64,000 bases of DNA from Kryptolebias marmoratus (GCF_001649575.2 NC_051441.1:15560105-15624104), one strand, 5' to 3'; positions 1 through 12,769 are shown, counted from the first letter of the stretch. Notes: generated by a model not told the origin, from the letters alone. Translations and numbers: made by a program.

Positions 1-414
1 TGCTTCATCAGCGGTGGTGTACTTAAGGAGCTGGAGGCCAGTCACTCACCGCCGGAGTGTTACTATTAATGGCGATTACATCTGCGACACTTACCTGGTC
101 GGGTTTGTGTTCACTCTGTTCCTGTGGAGTCAAGACTGGAACCGGTTTTTGTGCACACCTGTCCGCCCTGCCCTACTGCCTACAATTAAGTCTGGTCATT
201 CCGGAGAGCGCTGGTGATCTCATTGTCTATCCAAATCTGGATTTCCCTTCCTCGGCTGAGGATTCCTTCATCTGGAATGGACCTGAGAGACCTGAGCTGC
301 TCCGTTTTCTCCTGGAAGTCACCTTTCACCTGCGAAATAAACCTTTTAACTGAGTACAGTTCTCTCTGTGAGTTTCTCTGCATGTGGGTCAGTTATCTGA
401 ACAAAGCCATGACA
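1..414 (+). mobile_element. Retroelement 3'-end-like fragment
   Basis: Ends GAAATAAACCTTTTAACTGA...TCTGCATGTGGGTCAG...CCATGACA, an AATAAA plus GCATxTGGGTC plus TGACA arrangement seen at the ends of fish retroelements. The small open frames here are not coding. The left end is outside the window. Confidence 0.4.
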
Positions 415-2569
415 TCAGTAAAGATTAACATGTTCCATTGACCATGTTTTAGATGGAGGTTTCTTTTTCCAGGTATTTTAATTGAAAGCATATAAATTAT
501 TTGGTAATGTATGAGTTCATCTTATGATGTTTACATCCCAATCTCCTCTATCATTGTCGTTGGATTGCCTGTAAGTTGCCTAAAATTTGGTACAAGAATG
601 AGCCTTAATTGTTCAGTACACCAATCTGAAAGCAGCTCTGACTCAAAGTTACCCTAAAATAACAAACGTGAATGGTACAATCATACATCCCAGGAGGAAT
701 TGCCATCTTAAGCATGCAACTTATCTAATAATCATCTTTCTTTGAAGTAAAGTTGTTATCAGCATCTTCAAGTACTTTCTTCCACTGTGTATTTCATAAA
801 AAAATCCTAATTTTCTCCTTCATACAGTTCCACTGCTTTAATATTGTGCATGATGTTCCCACTTGCATTGTACATATACAGCTAAACCTCTTGTAAATTT
901 GTCCCTAAACCTGGCCATCTGTCATGCACAGTCTCAGCCTGATTTTGCCACGTTTTATTCATGAGACCTCTTGAGATTCTACTGGGGGGAGAGGGCAGAG
1001 AGATCCGCAAACGAAATGGGAAGGGAAATAATTGGTGATTTGAAATAGAGGGAGAAAGAGGATGAGGAGGAATGATAAGTGGGTGTAGGGATTCTGAGGA
1101 CGTGCCACCATCAAACTTTTAAATAATGACAATTTTCCTCGTCTATTAAAAAAAAAAAACTGTTCAGGATTTTTCTAGAGCTTGGCTAAAAGGCGAAAAA
1201 GTTCGTTTAGAGATGCAGCAGCTGTGGTTGTTTTCTGTCACTGAGAGATTTAAAAGGTCACCATCACTTTGCATTTTATGCTATTTTCAGTGACACAGTT
1301 TAGTGACATTATAGTGCCCAGGTTTAAAGAAGGTGCAGACATTGATTAATGTGGAGGTGATCAGCTTCAAAAACAGTATAGCTGAGAAACTCCTGTTCAG
1401 AGTTACAATCAAAGAACAACTGATACAGTAGCCTTTTTGTTAATATGATGTATATCTCTCGCTACAGAAACAGAAACTTGTCCTTTCCTGAGAAACATTG
1501 AAAAATGCTCTAGAATAAAGAAAAAGAATAACTAGAGTTGGACCAATTGATAGACTACACTGAACGAATAATTAGGATGCCTTTTTGCCATTTTCAAAAT
1601 AATTGATATTGACCACACCTGAGAATATTAAAAGAAATAAAAACAGGTATATCAATGGGCAGAACTGTGTTACCCTTGATGTTGTACCCTTTTTTGATCT
1701 CTCTTCCAATCACTGGGGTGCATTTTACAATAGTGAGTGCTGTTTTCTCTTCAACACCAGCAGACTCTACAGGAAGCTGACCAGAGTATTGTGCAAACTT
1801 TAAAAAGAACAATGATTTGTTTCATTTATTAGATAGGACGGGTTGGTTTTAGAAAGGAGATATGGATAACTTTAAGCTTGGAAAAGCATTCACAGCCAGC
1901 TTTCAATAAACTACTGAATAAATACTGATCCATATTGAGCCCAGGGTCAAATCACAAAAATACATGTAGTCACTGTTTTGTTATTCTCTCCTTTTTATAA
2001 ATCTGGTTGATTGTAATGTGTATGAATAGCAGGGCTGAAAACAAATAAACTGGCTTCATAAATCAGCCATTGGCTGCCCTGATTTCTAGAAATGGTATCA
2101 GCGTCAATCTTGAGAAAACAAAACAAAATAACAACAAACAAATAAAACTGCAGTTTTTTTTCTTTAGGAAGATAAGAAATTAATCATTGCACCTGTTTTA
2201 AATGAAAGATTTAATCCGCTCGTTTTAGTAAGTAAGCTTCAGTCAGGTGTGTTTTTGTGCGGAAGAAGTTTTATTCGATTGCTTTTAGAGATCTCTTTGG
2301 CCTTGATCTGTTTTGAAAAGCAGATTTATGGGCAATAGAAATGAACCTGATAATGATGTGTGATAGCATAAAAGGAAAAAAAAAGTTTATGAAAATATCC
2401 CAATCTTTTCTCCGAGTCACTAGAAAAGGTCTTCACATAAATTTCTTCTTTATCTGAATTATCTGAGCACTGTTAGATACCAAGTTTTTTTGTTTTACAC
2501 CACTGCAGCACAAAAGACAAACCCTTTGCATGCCAACTGAGAGCAAAGGGAGAATTTGGTCCTACAGAC
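415..2569. other. No gene seen
   Basis: AT-rich, with a thirteen-base A run near 1148. A short open frame at 1594-1812 occurs on both strands and looks accidental. Any missing shisa8 3' exon here would be on the minus strand; none was recognised. Confidence 0.5.
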
Positions 2570-2930
2570 TTTAAAGGTATAGTTTGTATCTTTTGCTGTG
2601 GAGTTCTGTGGAATGGTTATGAACAATTAATATCTTATGTGTCGTAAAAAGCTTTTTGAATGACTTCAATTTGGAAAAATGGAGTTTAATTCTGATTGAA
2701 TTGATGAGCTAATGCAGGGTTTGTCATGCTTCATATTCAACAGTTCAAATCTGATACAGAGATAAGTTCAAAGATCCACAACAACCAGCAAAAAGCAATA
2801 GTTTTATTAAAATAGCTTACAAGCTAAAAAAACTGGATCTATTTACCTACAGTTGCTTATTTTGAACCTAAGCTGCTCTAACTTTTAATATCATAGCTCA
2901 ATGTGCAGTGTAGTTTTATAAGAAATTTTT
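2570..2930 (+). repeat. Family A repeat, left-arm copy
   Basis: Contains GGTTATGAACAATTAATATC, then GGAGTTTAATTCTGATTG and GAGCTAATG, in the same order as the left arm of the copy at 8640. No right arm recognised. Confidence 0.6.
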
Positions 2931-4974
2931 CATTTCAACAAAACAAAATGCTTTTGTTTTTACACAAGAATAAACATACTGAATAGAATGAACATGAATG
3001 ACAGCAAGATACTGTAACATCAAACTGATTGAGGTGTTACAAATGCCCTGAGACAGTTAAAATAAAGAGTAACCTAGCATGAGAAATGGGACCGTTTTCC
3101 ATCAATGAGCTGCCTAAACATTCACACAAAAGATGTTGATGTCAGACGGAGTAACTGACTTAAACGTTTTTTTTTGTCAAGCAGCCGCGATGTTAGCGTT
3201 TTACTACATTTACTGCTGAGAATGCAGACTCACACGGATATATTTTTAATCCACTCATCTCTGAAAACTCAGCTTTCTAAGTCTACCTTTCTTTTCTTCG
3301 CACATTTAAATGATGCCATGATGATTTGACAAAACATCTTCTCTGCTGCCTTTTAATGCCACAGACAGGCTAAACCTGGAGCCTGCTTTGGTTGCCAAGG
3401 CGGGTACAAAGAGGGTTGCTGGTTGTTTGGTCGCAAACACAATTCAGTGAGACCACAACTGAAAATCTTCTGGAGATTTTGTGTTATCAAGTAGTCTCCA
3501 ACAGCCGCCACTCAGTGAGATACGACCCATGCAGATGCAGGTTCACTCCCTCCCTTGCTTGCCCTGTGCACTCTGTTTTTCCTCCATCTTGCTTTCTCTT
3601 TTACAAAACAGTTCTGCAAAATGGCCGCAAAGACCACTCCGCTGGCTAAGCTGGCAAACGTGAGCATTCAGAAATGAAGCGAGTATTGTGGTACCAAAAG
3701 AGGCGTAGAGCAGAACTCAGCTGTGTTGAAGTGGAGCGCAACACATGAAGTCTGTGACAGAAATCGTCTTCAAAACATGACATATTAACTCAGTTTAGCG
3801 ATTCTTTTTGTGGTAACCAATTTTTTAAACTGAATGCACTGAGCCACAAAGCTGGCTTACTTTTTTACATGTTGACTCTTTCAGCTCTGTTATGACCTCA
3901 CTTGCAGCACAAAAGCGCATCAGGAGTGGTTTGGCTTCGATCCCCTTCAGAAGTCGCACTGAGGCGTCCAGAATGCTTCCTAGTCCCCGACTGAAGTTTT
4001 GTGAAAGAGCCTTTTAAGAACTGCCGAGCTAACAGCTAGCCCAAGCAGGGCCAAGCTCAAAGCAAACTGCTGCCAACTTCTTCATTTCTCTGTGGCTTCG
4101 TCAGAGCCAGTCTTCAGGACCTACCTGTTAACTTTTTCTCTAAATGGCAACATAACAGTCACTATCATCCGCCGTAACGGTCTCAGACGTAAACCCATTC
4201 TCATAGAAATAAATCAACTTAAAACACTCAGTTCTTCTGGCCATTGCTATAATGGCATTAGGAAAAGCTGAGCTGTGCTTGTCTCTCTGTTCCAAACAGC
4301 TGTCACAGGTGATGATGAAAAGTACCGCCGCAGCTGAACAATAAAGTAAACAGAAAGCACTGCTGATGAAACACAATGCAGTAAAGGAATAAAACGCCAG
4401 ACGGAAACGGTTGTTGAGGTCCCCAGTGGGTCATTCAATCCCCTGTGCCCTTGAACACACAGCTCTTTAGAGGAATAATTTATAGTAAGTGGTGTGGTGC
4501 TCTGAAAGGAGATGAGAGTAACTAAAGATGCTGCAAACCTAATGTGTGTGGATATTTGTGTGTGTATAAGGGGGAACATTCTGTATCTATGCAAAAATTT
4601 AGGTATACATTGGTTACTTGATCTACTAAACTAAAAGCCCCTTAAGGTTGCTGAGCTGCAGCAGATGGTGGGCCTGAGATTCAAAACAAAACAACAACAA
4701 CAACACAGATTACATAAATGTTAAAAACAAAGAACATGACTATTTCAGAACATACAACATTTCAATCAATATATCTAAAATTTAAGAATATTTTTAGTAT
4801 TTTTTTTAAATGATATATTTTTGTTTTATTTTTGTGCCTAATTTTAAACTTGTTGGTGATTTTGTTACATTGTGTTTTTGTTAAAATGTTGTTTTTTTCT
4901 GTTTCCTGAAAGCTTTTTTTTATTATTATATTGTTACATTGTCAAATTTTTCAATAAATGTAGTTATTCACAAG
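2931..4974. other. No gene seen
   Basis: Mixed AT-rich sequence. The 3380-4130 part is somewhat richer in G+C but has no splice-framed open frame resembling a Shisa cytoplasmic tail on the minus strand. Confidence 0.45.
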
Positions 4975-5250
4975 TAAAATCAGCAGCAGATAGCTGTAGC
5001 ACTTTCAGAGCACTTCTGGCAGAAATGTAAGATTTCTGCTGAAATAACCATGCAATACAAATAAGTTTTTGAGACTGGACTTCTTTTAGAATGGTCTTTG
5101 CCTCCTTCCAGATTCCACCGAGCCATTAGCTTATGAGTATTATTAGAATTAAACTCCATTTCCCTAAACTGAAATTGTTCAAAGAGCTATCTACCACAGG
5201 TAAGATATTAATTGTTCATAACATCTCCATAGAACCCCACTTAAAACAAT
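4975..5250 (-). repeat. Family A repeat, right-arm copy
   Basis: Reads AGATAGCTGTAGCACTTTCAG, AATAACCAT, GCCATTAGCTTATGAG, AGAATTAAACTCCATTT and GTAAGATATTAATTGTTCAT, the inverted half of the family. Confidence 0.65.
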
Positions 5251-6399
5251 TTGATCTTTAATGTTTTACTAAATAATAGCTTGCCCACTTCTTTGCACAA
5301 GTTTGTGAACAGACGAGTCTGTTTTTCCCTCCCCACACCTTAAAAGATGCTACAGTTTATCAAGTATTAGCTGAGACATTAATAACTTTCAAAACAGTTA
5401 TTAATTTCAGTAGACACAAAACTAATTAGAAAAAGAATTCAGATTTGCCTTTTCAGCAGTTTTTACAACAGCCTGAGAGCAAAACAGAATCACCGACCAT
5501 GGCTTTACAGGTGAGAAGCAACAAAACAGGGCTAATTAAAAAGAAGGCATCTTAAAACTTTTACACTATACAATAAAACACCATGGCTTAGTGTTATTAC
5601 CCGACCAGAATTATTACTGATTACCACCTTAATTGCTTTATGGATTTGCATCCCACCTTCTTCTGCTCACACACATCTGGGTCAAGTTTCTTTCTCTTGG
5701 TCAAACAAAGAGGTTTCATTTAATTTCCAGATGTGTGATCATGTCACCCTGGACAGAACAGCAGGGTGTCTTTTAGATTTGGGGTCTCAAATACAAAGCA
5801 GGTGTTTGACTCCGCTGAAATCCATATGCTTTTGTTTCACTTCACTAATCAAAAGGGACATAGACATTTATACTCAGCACAGAAGCAAAGGGATTTACTA
5901 AGACTTCGAACAGCTGATGGGTTCTAAGCACCGTCTTGGATCAAGTCTTTTGGTCAAACGGTAATTTACTTTTTTCAAACCACTTTAAAATAGACTTTAT
6001 TGTCTGGGAAAAATCACAACCATGTCATCCACATCTCTCAGTCAATCAGCTTAACCCCATCCCACTCCCACTCCACACACACGCACACACACACCCTGGA
6101 ACCTCCATCTAACTTAAATGACTTTCTCTTTTCGTCCTTCGATCCCTCACTTCTTAACGCTCCAGCAGACTCTTCACATCATTACAGAGGTTAGTGCTTG
6201 TGTCATTGTCTCCATCTTCTTCCTTTTCCATCTCTGTCTCATACACACTCTCTCTCTCACACACACATACACACTTTGGCCACTGTAAAGTAAACAGCTG
6301 TGGTTGGCAACTGGGTTGTAAAATAAGTCCCCAGTGTCACTTCATTTCATCCCTCTGTTCTTTCTTCCTTTCTTTGGCTAACACTCAGTACCCCCCCCC

Positions 6400-6402
<3 letters not shown>

Positions 6403-6451
<49 letters not shown>
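6403..6451. repeat. (CA)n microsatellite
   Basis: About 24 AC units after a ten-base C run at 6391-6400. Shorter CA tracts occur upstream at 6076 and 6258. Confidence 0.97.
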
Positions 6452-7817
6452 ACCCCCCTCTTGTGGTCATCAATCTCTCTGTGAATCTCCCCCATCCTAT
6501 GAGTTAGAAAATATGGCCACATTTGTTCCAGTTTAGCTTTTGTTCCGGTGAACCTGTGCTGAATTACATTTACAGCCCCTGGTGTATCGTCATTTTCATG
6601 ATGGGCGAAAAGCCCCTCCTTTCATCGTACTTATGAATGCAAGACACTCAAACTGAGTAATTTGTAATTATTGATCACACTGCAGGCTCTCCTTCTCGGT
6701 AGTTTTGTGTCTGTTAGCAGCTGCTCTGAATCCCTGCCATAAAATTTCTTTCCATTTTTATGTGACCATCTGTCACTTGGTAGTTGTTTTATCTTGTTGT
6801 GGTTTTGTTGCCATAATCATTTTCTGAAAAGAAAACGTTGCAAAAATTGTTGCAAACTTAGTAGACTCAAAAACATAGAGTTTCTACTTTCGTGGAGTTA
6901 AAAACTAGAGCACAAATAAGAGCCCTTTTTTGCAAAACTCAGATTTGTTTTGGTCTCTCTTGTGGTAGAAACACGTGGTGTTTTTACCTTAGCCTGATGT
7001 CAATATAAACCAATATACTTAATGATACAAAGCTTTATTGATAATTTACTGCAAGTTAAAGCATACGACGACATACTGCATCCTAAAATGCAGTATGGAA
7101 GAATGACAACAGCCACGAGGATCCGACAAATTACTGAGACAACAAGTACAATTTACAGAAGGAGAGTTGATTACTGACATTGGAGATGAAGGACCAACTC
7201 ATTGATATGTGGCAACAATGCAAGTGTTTGCTCAACATTTCATCGTTTTTTATCGCATAGAGAAGACCACAAACCATTCCCATTGCTTCTAAATCATCGG
7301 CCATGTTTGTTTACTCCAAATTCAAGTATGGTATCGCAGGGTTTTACGGGATTTTTAAGGGATTTCCTGTCTAGAATCTGAGTGGTATCGGTTCATGTGT
7401 GGTGTGTTGCTCCTGCCGTGTGGCTGGACACCACAAACTTTACGATCAAACCTGTTATACCTAAGATTTTTTATCGTCACGTGTGTCGCCTCTTAGGTTT
7501 TGAAAATGGGCTGACAATTTTAAAATCTTGCCGTGTGAGCCAGGCATAAATTGCAAATGTTTGTTTGCTTCAAGGAATAAAATATACTAAGACACACCAG
7601 CTGTTATTGATGACTCAGTATAGTTGAACATTAAATGTCTGCTCATATCTTCTTCCTCATCTTCCTGCACTGAGAAGTTAAGAGAGGCTCAGGTATTGAC
7701 GGGATTTTAAGGGCACTCTCATGCGTCAACTCTTAACACCCCATTGGCTGGCTGATCACACTCAGCACATGCAGTTTCTCTTCCTCTCCCTCTTTGCTTC
7801 CCGTTTTCTCTCTACGG

Positions 7818-7819
<2 letters not shown>

Positions 7820-7871
<52 letters not shown>

Positions 7872-7890
7872 ACACACACACAAACACACG
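7820..7890. repeat. (CT)n-(CA)n compound microsatellite
   Basis: CT tract 7820-7871 with one TTTCT interruption, then a short CA tract. It explains the Leu/Ser and Arg/Glu repeat open frames on both strands here, which are not genes. Confidence 0.95.
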
Positions 7891-8639
7891 CCTGCTTTTT
7901 ATACGAGCCACTGGCTGCTTTCCAGTCAGATCCGCTCAATATTCCACCCATCCCCAAAAAAACCCACCCTCACTCTTCTCATTGTTCTCTGGAGGCCACG
8001 CATTGCTACAGTCAGAGTTGTGTCACAGCGATCGATCAGCCATCAATGTGGAGCTGCGACACCAATATAGAGAAAACACGGAAACAGTGGCCTGTGATTT
8101 CCACCAAACATCAGCGACTCTCCTCCGGGACCCCCCTCCCCTCCATCCTGTTGTCTGAATTCTCTTCAGCTCTTGCTTCTGCCATCTCTTCTTGTTTTGT
8201 TTTTTAATTGTCCTCCATCTCTTCCTCTCAAACAGACCATCCACTGCTCCCACGTGGTTACAAACAGGCGTCACACCAATTATCACCTCATAGTTATTCT
8301 GTCCGGTCGCTGTAATGATTAACTGGCCGGTGACATTCTAACACTTTTACAGAAAAATGTGGGTCTGCAATCTGTCATATTACCAACGGTGATGTGTCAA
8401 AATGCCTCGCAGAACGATGTACAATCTGAAAATTAGTTCAGGCTTTAGTTTCACCAGTGGCCCATTACCTTTAACATTTGGGTCTGAAATAAAAGAAGTG
8501 CAAAGAGTGATGTAACAAATTACTTTAATTGCTGCTGAGCAGTTTGGAACACAATTTCATTTTGATGGATGGATTCATGCTGTCAGCTTGTTTAGATGTA
8601 GGCCAGTACTTTATTAAGCCTAAACCAATAGCTCAAATA

Positions 8640-9230
8640 ATCTGAAATGAAGTTCTGTGTAAAGGTTCTGAACAATTAATATCATACCCATTGTAGTTAG
8701 CTTTTTAAAAGTCCTCAGTTTAGAAAAATAAAGAGTTTATTTCTGACCAAACTGACAAGCTAATGGCTAATTTAAGTAAAACTAGAACTAAAGTCAATTG
8801 GTCCTATCTTAAAACAACTCTAATCTCAAAAATTTCATAGCAGTGTATGTGAATTCTTTTTTATAAACGTTTGCATCACAGTAATTTTCTAAATGCATTA
8901 TTTACCCCAAATGTTATAGTTATTTGCAATGATAGCAACATCTCCAGCTAGCTGTAGCACTTGAGCACCCTCAACAAGAATATTTTAATATTTTTGCCAG
9001 AATAACCATTAATGTAAAGATTTCTAAAATAGCGTTTCAATAAACCGCTGTGAATATTTAGAGCTTTAAATGTTTTAGCGCGACTTGAATTAGCCATTAG
9101 ACTGTCAGTCAGGTCAGAATTACACTTTATTCTTGTAAACTAAGGACATTGGAAGAGCTACAACAAGTAAGATATTTATTGTTCATCACCTTTCCAAAAA
9201 TCACTTTAAAAGTTTGGACTGGTAGCTTTT
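8640..9230 (+). repeat. Dispersed foldback repeat, family A (near-complete copy)
   Basis: Left arm 8650-8830 (GAACAATTAATATCATACC, then CTGACCAAACTGACAAGCTAATG) is mirrored by an inverted right arm at about 9090-9205 (ATTAG, then GTCAGAATTA, then AAGATATTTATTGTTCATCA). The centre carries ATAACCAT and an AGCTAGCTGTAGCACTT block shared with other copies. Non-coding, so probably a MITE or foldback element; the class is not identified. Confidence 0.7.
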
Positions 9231-9231
9231 T

Positions 9232-9318
9232 CATCCATCCATCCATCCATCCATCCATCCATCCATCCATCCATCCATCCATCCATCCATCCATCCATCC
9301 ATCCATCCATCCATCCAT
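9232..9318. repeat. (ATCC)n microsatellite
   Basis: About 87 bp of nearly perfect ATCC units, 21-22 copies, starting 12 bp past the shisa8 exon 1 splice donor. On the sense strand of the gene it is (GGAT)n. It overlaps the end of a family A foldback element on its left side. Confidence 0.97.
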
Positions 9319-9330
9319 ATATCCTCCTAC

Positions 9331-9896
9331 CTGGAGTTGGTCATATCCGTTTGTCCTCCTTGACTCTTCTCCAGTCCGAGTTTAGTAAAAATCCCCACCA
9401 GCACCATGATGGCCACCACCCCACAGATTATGTACACAATCATATGGGTTCGATCCCGATCTGGTTCCTGATGGCCCTCTGTGACGGGTGGCCCCGGTTT
9501 CCCAGTGTTAGCCCACACAGGAGTGTCATAGTTGGAGCAGGAGGTCTGGTCCAAACTGTGGACTTTGAACTGGCAGCAGAAGCGGTAGAAGCAGGAGCCG
9601 CAACAGAACATGTAGATACCTGCGTTACAGTTAAATGGTGGGTCCCACTGGCCCATTACGTCATAGTAACCCCAGCAGCGGTTCCCGGCGGTTGGATCTG
9701 TTTGGACCTCTGGATCTGGTGTTGGCGTTGCCAGTGCTGCCTCTGGTAACACAGACGATTCAGTTGTCTGGTTGTTGGAAGGAGCCTGTGCCAAAACTTG
9801 ACCTGATGGCCATGAGTTCAGTCCACTCAAGGAGGTCAAAGCAAGTAAAATGGCCAATGAGAAGTTTATCAATAGTGAATACATGGAAGTGGCCAT
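9331..9896 (-). CDS. shisa8: shisa8 (Shisa/CKAMP family), first coding exon
   Basis: CKAMP-type Shisa proteins are single-pass auxiliary subunits that modulate AMPA receptor gating at synapses. The exon encodes 188 codons plus two bases. Start ATG at 9896 has a good Kozak context (A at -3, G at +4) and begins the signal peptide [20 protein letters not shown]. Then come an N-glycosylation site (NQT, residue 42), the cysteine-rich domain with eight Cys at 74-120 ([35 protein letters not shown]) and one TM helix about 151-170. It ends at donor CCAG|GTAGGA within the R of the conserved S-R-A-L segment (phase 2). YYDV, LDQxxCSNYDTP and the DRDRTH juxtamembrane stretch favour SHISA8 over SHISA9, whose TM it resembles closely. 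Linkage to mrtfa supports shisa8. Later exons (cytoplasmic tail, PDZ ligand) were not found. Confidence 0.85.
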
Positions 9897-9931
9897 CTTG
9901 GGTTGCAGTTTCTTGCAGTGTCTCAACACTG
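9897..9931 (-). other. Candidate 5' UTR splice acceptor of shisa8
   Basis: Just upstream of the shisa8 ATG the minus strand reads a T-rich tract followed by actcatcag and then TGTTGAGACAC, a plausible acceptor at 9929-9931. If used, only 32 bases of 5' UTR lie in the coding exon and the promoter is further right. The open frame extends to 9929 only through a GTG, so the ATG at 9896 is preferred. Confidence 0.4.
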
Positions 9932-12769
9932 ATGAGTTAATGTAAAAAAATCAAATCGTCCTGAAACAACAAAAAACAGATTTAAATGTCTTTTTGGTGA
10001 TTTGAATGTTTTTTTTCTTTTTATTGCAAATTATTAAACAATACTGTAAATGTGTTAGCCAGAAGTCTACTTTTTTTCATTTGTTGTCCTTGAACACGTG
10101 TTACAAAGTCACCCCCACCCCCCAAAAAACAAAAAAACTTTTACATCTTCAAGAACCAAATGGAATCCTAATAATCTTCAAAATTACAAAATTTATGGTT
10201 CATACAAGCTATAAAGCTTTTCCAAAATTAAAAACTACAGGTATGCCTGATGCCTGCCTCCTTGCAGTCTAAAGGTTTAAACAAAAATCTTGTGTAATCT
10301 TTTCATTCTTGGAGTATTTGTTGGAAATAAGACAACTCTCAGAATCTGATTTACACAATTTCAGAAAAATAAAATGCCATTAACAAGAAGCAGGACAAAA
10401 AAAAAGGACACGTAAAATAAAATCGGTCTCAAATTTCAACCTGAGTCCCTGTCAGTGGATTGTATGTATGCAGGTGTTTGTGTATTAAAGCAGATCTGAA
10501 AGAATCGTCTAATTTCACCTTTCACAAGGCCATATGGAATCAGCAGACAGCAGAGGCGATTGTAGACGAAGCCAAATCCTGGAGGGTGAAGATCCAATTC
10601 AGGAATGCGTATTACCTATGAATGAACTTGCCCCCGGCATTTCCAGCAATGAGCTCTCCTACCGAGTGGATGAATAATCCGTGAAAAGTGAGAACTGTGG
10701 GTTCCTGATGCGGCCAACGGGCGAAGCAAATCCTTCTCAAACTTGCAGTTAGCTCCACATGGAAGATTTTTTTTTTATTATTATTCCAAAGATAGACTCA
10801 TATTCCTGAGCGGGAACTTAACACTGGAGTCAAAAAGGTTCTGATGTCCAAATGTGTCCTCTTCAGATCTTAGCCTGCATTTATCATCCTGTTACTCTCA
10901 AAGTCATTGTCCCAAAAAAGCTTTTTTTATTTTTGCAGTGGGCATCTTCCCACTGTAGTCCACTTTGGAAAACGTTCCTCCTCTTTAAATGTACCACGGA
11001 TGTCTTTATGAACTGATCTGCTTTAGGTTTGCCCAGATAGCGCCCTCCTGTATTCAGCCGATGACCCAACAGGTACAACAACAGCTGCTAATTATCTTCA
11101 AGCTAAAATCTTGTGGTGATTGGAGTCCAAAAGCGTCCCTCTGGGGCTTGTTCTCCCACCTCCCCTCACACGTGCACACACTTCCTCTCACACACACACA
11201 CATTCACAAACAGCTCAGTTCCCTGATGACAGAACCCTGTGAGTAGCCTTTAAGCAGCACACACAGGAGTCCAGTGGCTTTTGGTGCTCGGCATGCGCAG
11301 AGCTCCTGTTGCTGCCCCGAAACCCCTCCTCTTCGTGGATCCAAGGGTTTCTGGCAGACCCGGGACGCTGCTCTGCCGTTCAGCCTGCTCAGATCTGTCC
11401 TGCAATATGTGGGGGAAGAGAGGGCTGTTTTGGTGCTAAATCTTACTCTCTTAGATCTGCTCCACGTAAAGAAGAGTGGCACGGTTCTTTGACGGTGCTG
11501 CTTTTTCTTCCTTGATTTGTTTATGCCTCACTTTTTTCTCATTTTCATTCCACGCTTTAATCTTAATCGCCCTCCATCCTTTCTTTGATGTTTCTGCCTC
11601 CTGTCTCTTCCACCAACTTACCTCACCCCCTTTCCTCTCAGACCCAGTAGGACTTTTTCCCCATTGCCGAGGATGCTGTCAGCATGGGGTGGGGGTCAGG
11701 GAGAGCCTGTGGACTGCCCTCTGCACTTTCAGCAGCAGAGCCTCGCTGGAATTATACAGAGCCCGGCCCACACGGACGACAGAGACAAGTGGAGATGCGA
11801 CAGCCGAACGGCAGTGTGGCACCGCAAGGGCAGATCAAAAAAATATATACATCCTGTTTTCAACAGAAGCCCCTTTGGAAACAAACCGAAATGTTGGATC
11901 AACTACTCAGTTGCCAGTTTCATATTTCTTTTCCGTTTGCCTCTTTTTTAGCAAAAGAAAAAAAAATTTTAGAAAAAAACATCAAAGTGATAACATGCAA
12001 CAGCCTTTAAGCAAATGCTGCATATTATCTCCCAAATTGTGACGCTTTTTGACGTTAACTCAGTCGTTGTCCGGTTGCAGCTTCTTTGAAAACAGGCATA
12101 ATTTGATATATATGTATAGGAATTTTATATATATATCATATGTATGTGTTTTCACTGGTGCTCTGCTTGTGGGATGCTCCAAACAGAAGTGTGAAGGAGA
12201 AGCAATCAAATGGTTTTCTTTAATTCCATCCTCTCCCTTTGTTGTTGTCTCCTCATCAGCGTGTATTCCCTTTATATCCTCAGTCTGCTCCGAGCGTCTG
12301 CGTCCCGTCCGCTGCTGCTGCTTCTGCTGTTCTGTTCCAGGACTGGCTGACAATATCTCATGCAATCACTCCCTCTCTCGCTCCCCCTCCTCCCTCTCAC
12401 AAGTCCCTCCTCCCGCTTTCTCTCTCCCGCCTTTCCTCATACTCGTAGAACCTTTGTGCACAAATGAGCGCCGTTCTCTCTCGCTGACTCTCCCTGTCAC
12501 CCTTCTCCTCCCTCAACTCATTATTTGTCAGCGATACTGTTCGTTCCAAGTTTTTTTTTTTTTTTCCTGTGTATATGTTTGGTTGTAGATTGTCAACCAA
12601 ACCAGGCACCCTCCACCAGATAAGGATGTTTTTTGTTACTTGTGGGATGCAGGAGTTGTCCCATGAAGGGGGGGTACTGTCATAGTCTTGGGTGTTTTGT
12701 CCTTTGACTTTGTCTTTGGTTGCAGATCCCCTCCCCTCGTTTTCCTCAAAATCTTTTCTTTTCTGATTT
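9932..12769. other. Upstream region of shisa8; no coding exon seen
   Basis: The part 11000-12500 is less AT-rich with many CT-rich runs and could hold a 5' UTR exon or promoter of shisa8 (transcribed leftward), but no TATA box or initiator can be assigned. The long plus-strand open frame at 11476-12042 shows no family resemblance. Confidence 0.4.

Larger units (their letters stand above)
5251..8639. other. No gene seen; microsatellites only
   Basis: Pyrimidine-rich and CA-rich islands at 6000-6500 and 7720-8230 separated by AT-rich sequence. Open frames here arise from simple repeats. Confidence 0.5.

Noticed and set aside
7721..8207. Overlapping 145- and 137-codon frames
   Set aside because: They run through a (CT)n-(CA)n microsatellite; Leu-Ser and His-Thr repeats only.
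9331..9896. Assignment of the Shisa gene as shisa9
   Set aside because: The TM segment is SHISA9-like, but GYYDV, LDQxxCSNYDTP, the DRDRTH stretch and linkage to an MRTFA-type gene fit SHISA8 better. Not fully excluded.
9897..9929. Extended shisa8 start giving eleven more residues
   Set aside because: It needs a GTG start; the ATG at 9896 has a good Kozak context and starts a proper signal peptide.
9351..9940. Plus-strand open frames over the shisa8 exon
   Set aside because: Antisense shadows of the Shisa coding exon, which has the conserved cysteines on the minus strand.
11476..12042. 188-codon plus-strand open frame upstream of shisa8
   Set aside because: Overlaps other-frame open reading of similar length, Ser/Phe-rich from CT runs, no family resemblance, poly-Lys stretch at the end from A runs.
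12049..12588. 179-codon plus-strand open frame
   Set aside because: Built from pyrimidine-rich low-complexity DNA (Ser, Leu, Phe); a similar frame occurs on the other strand; no domain.
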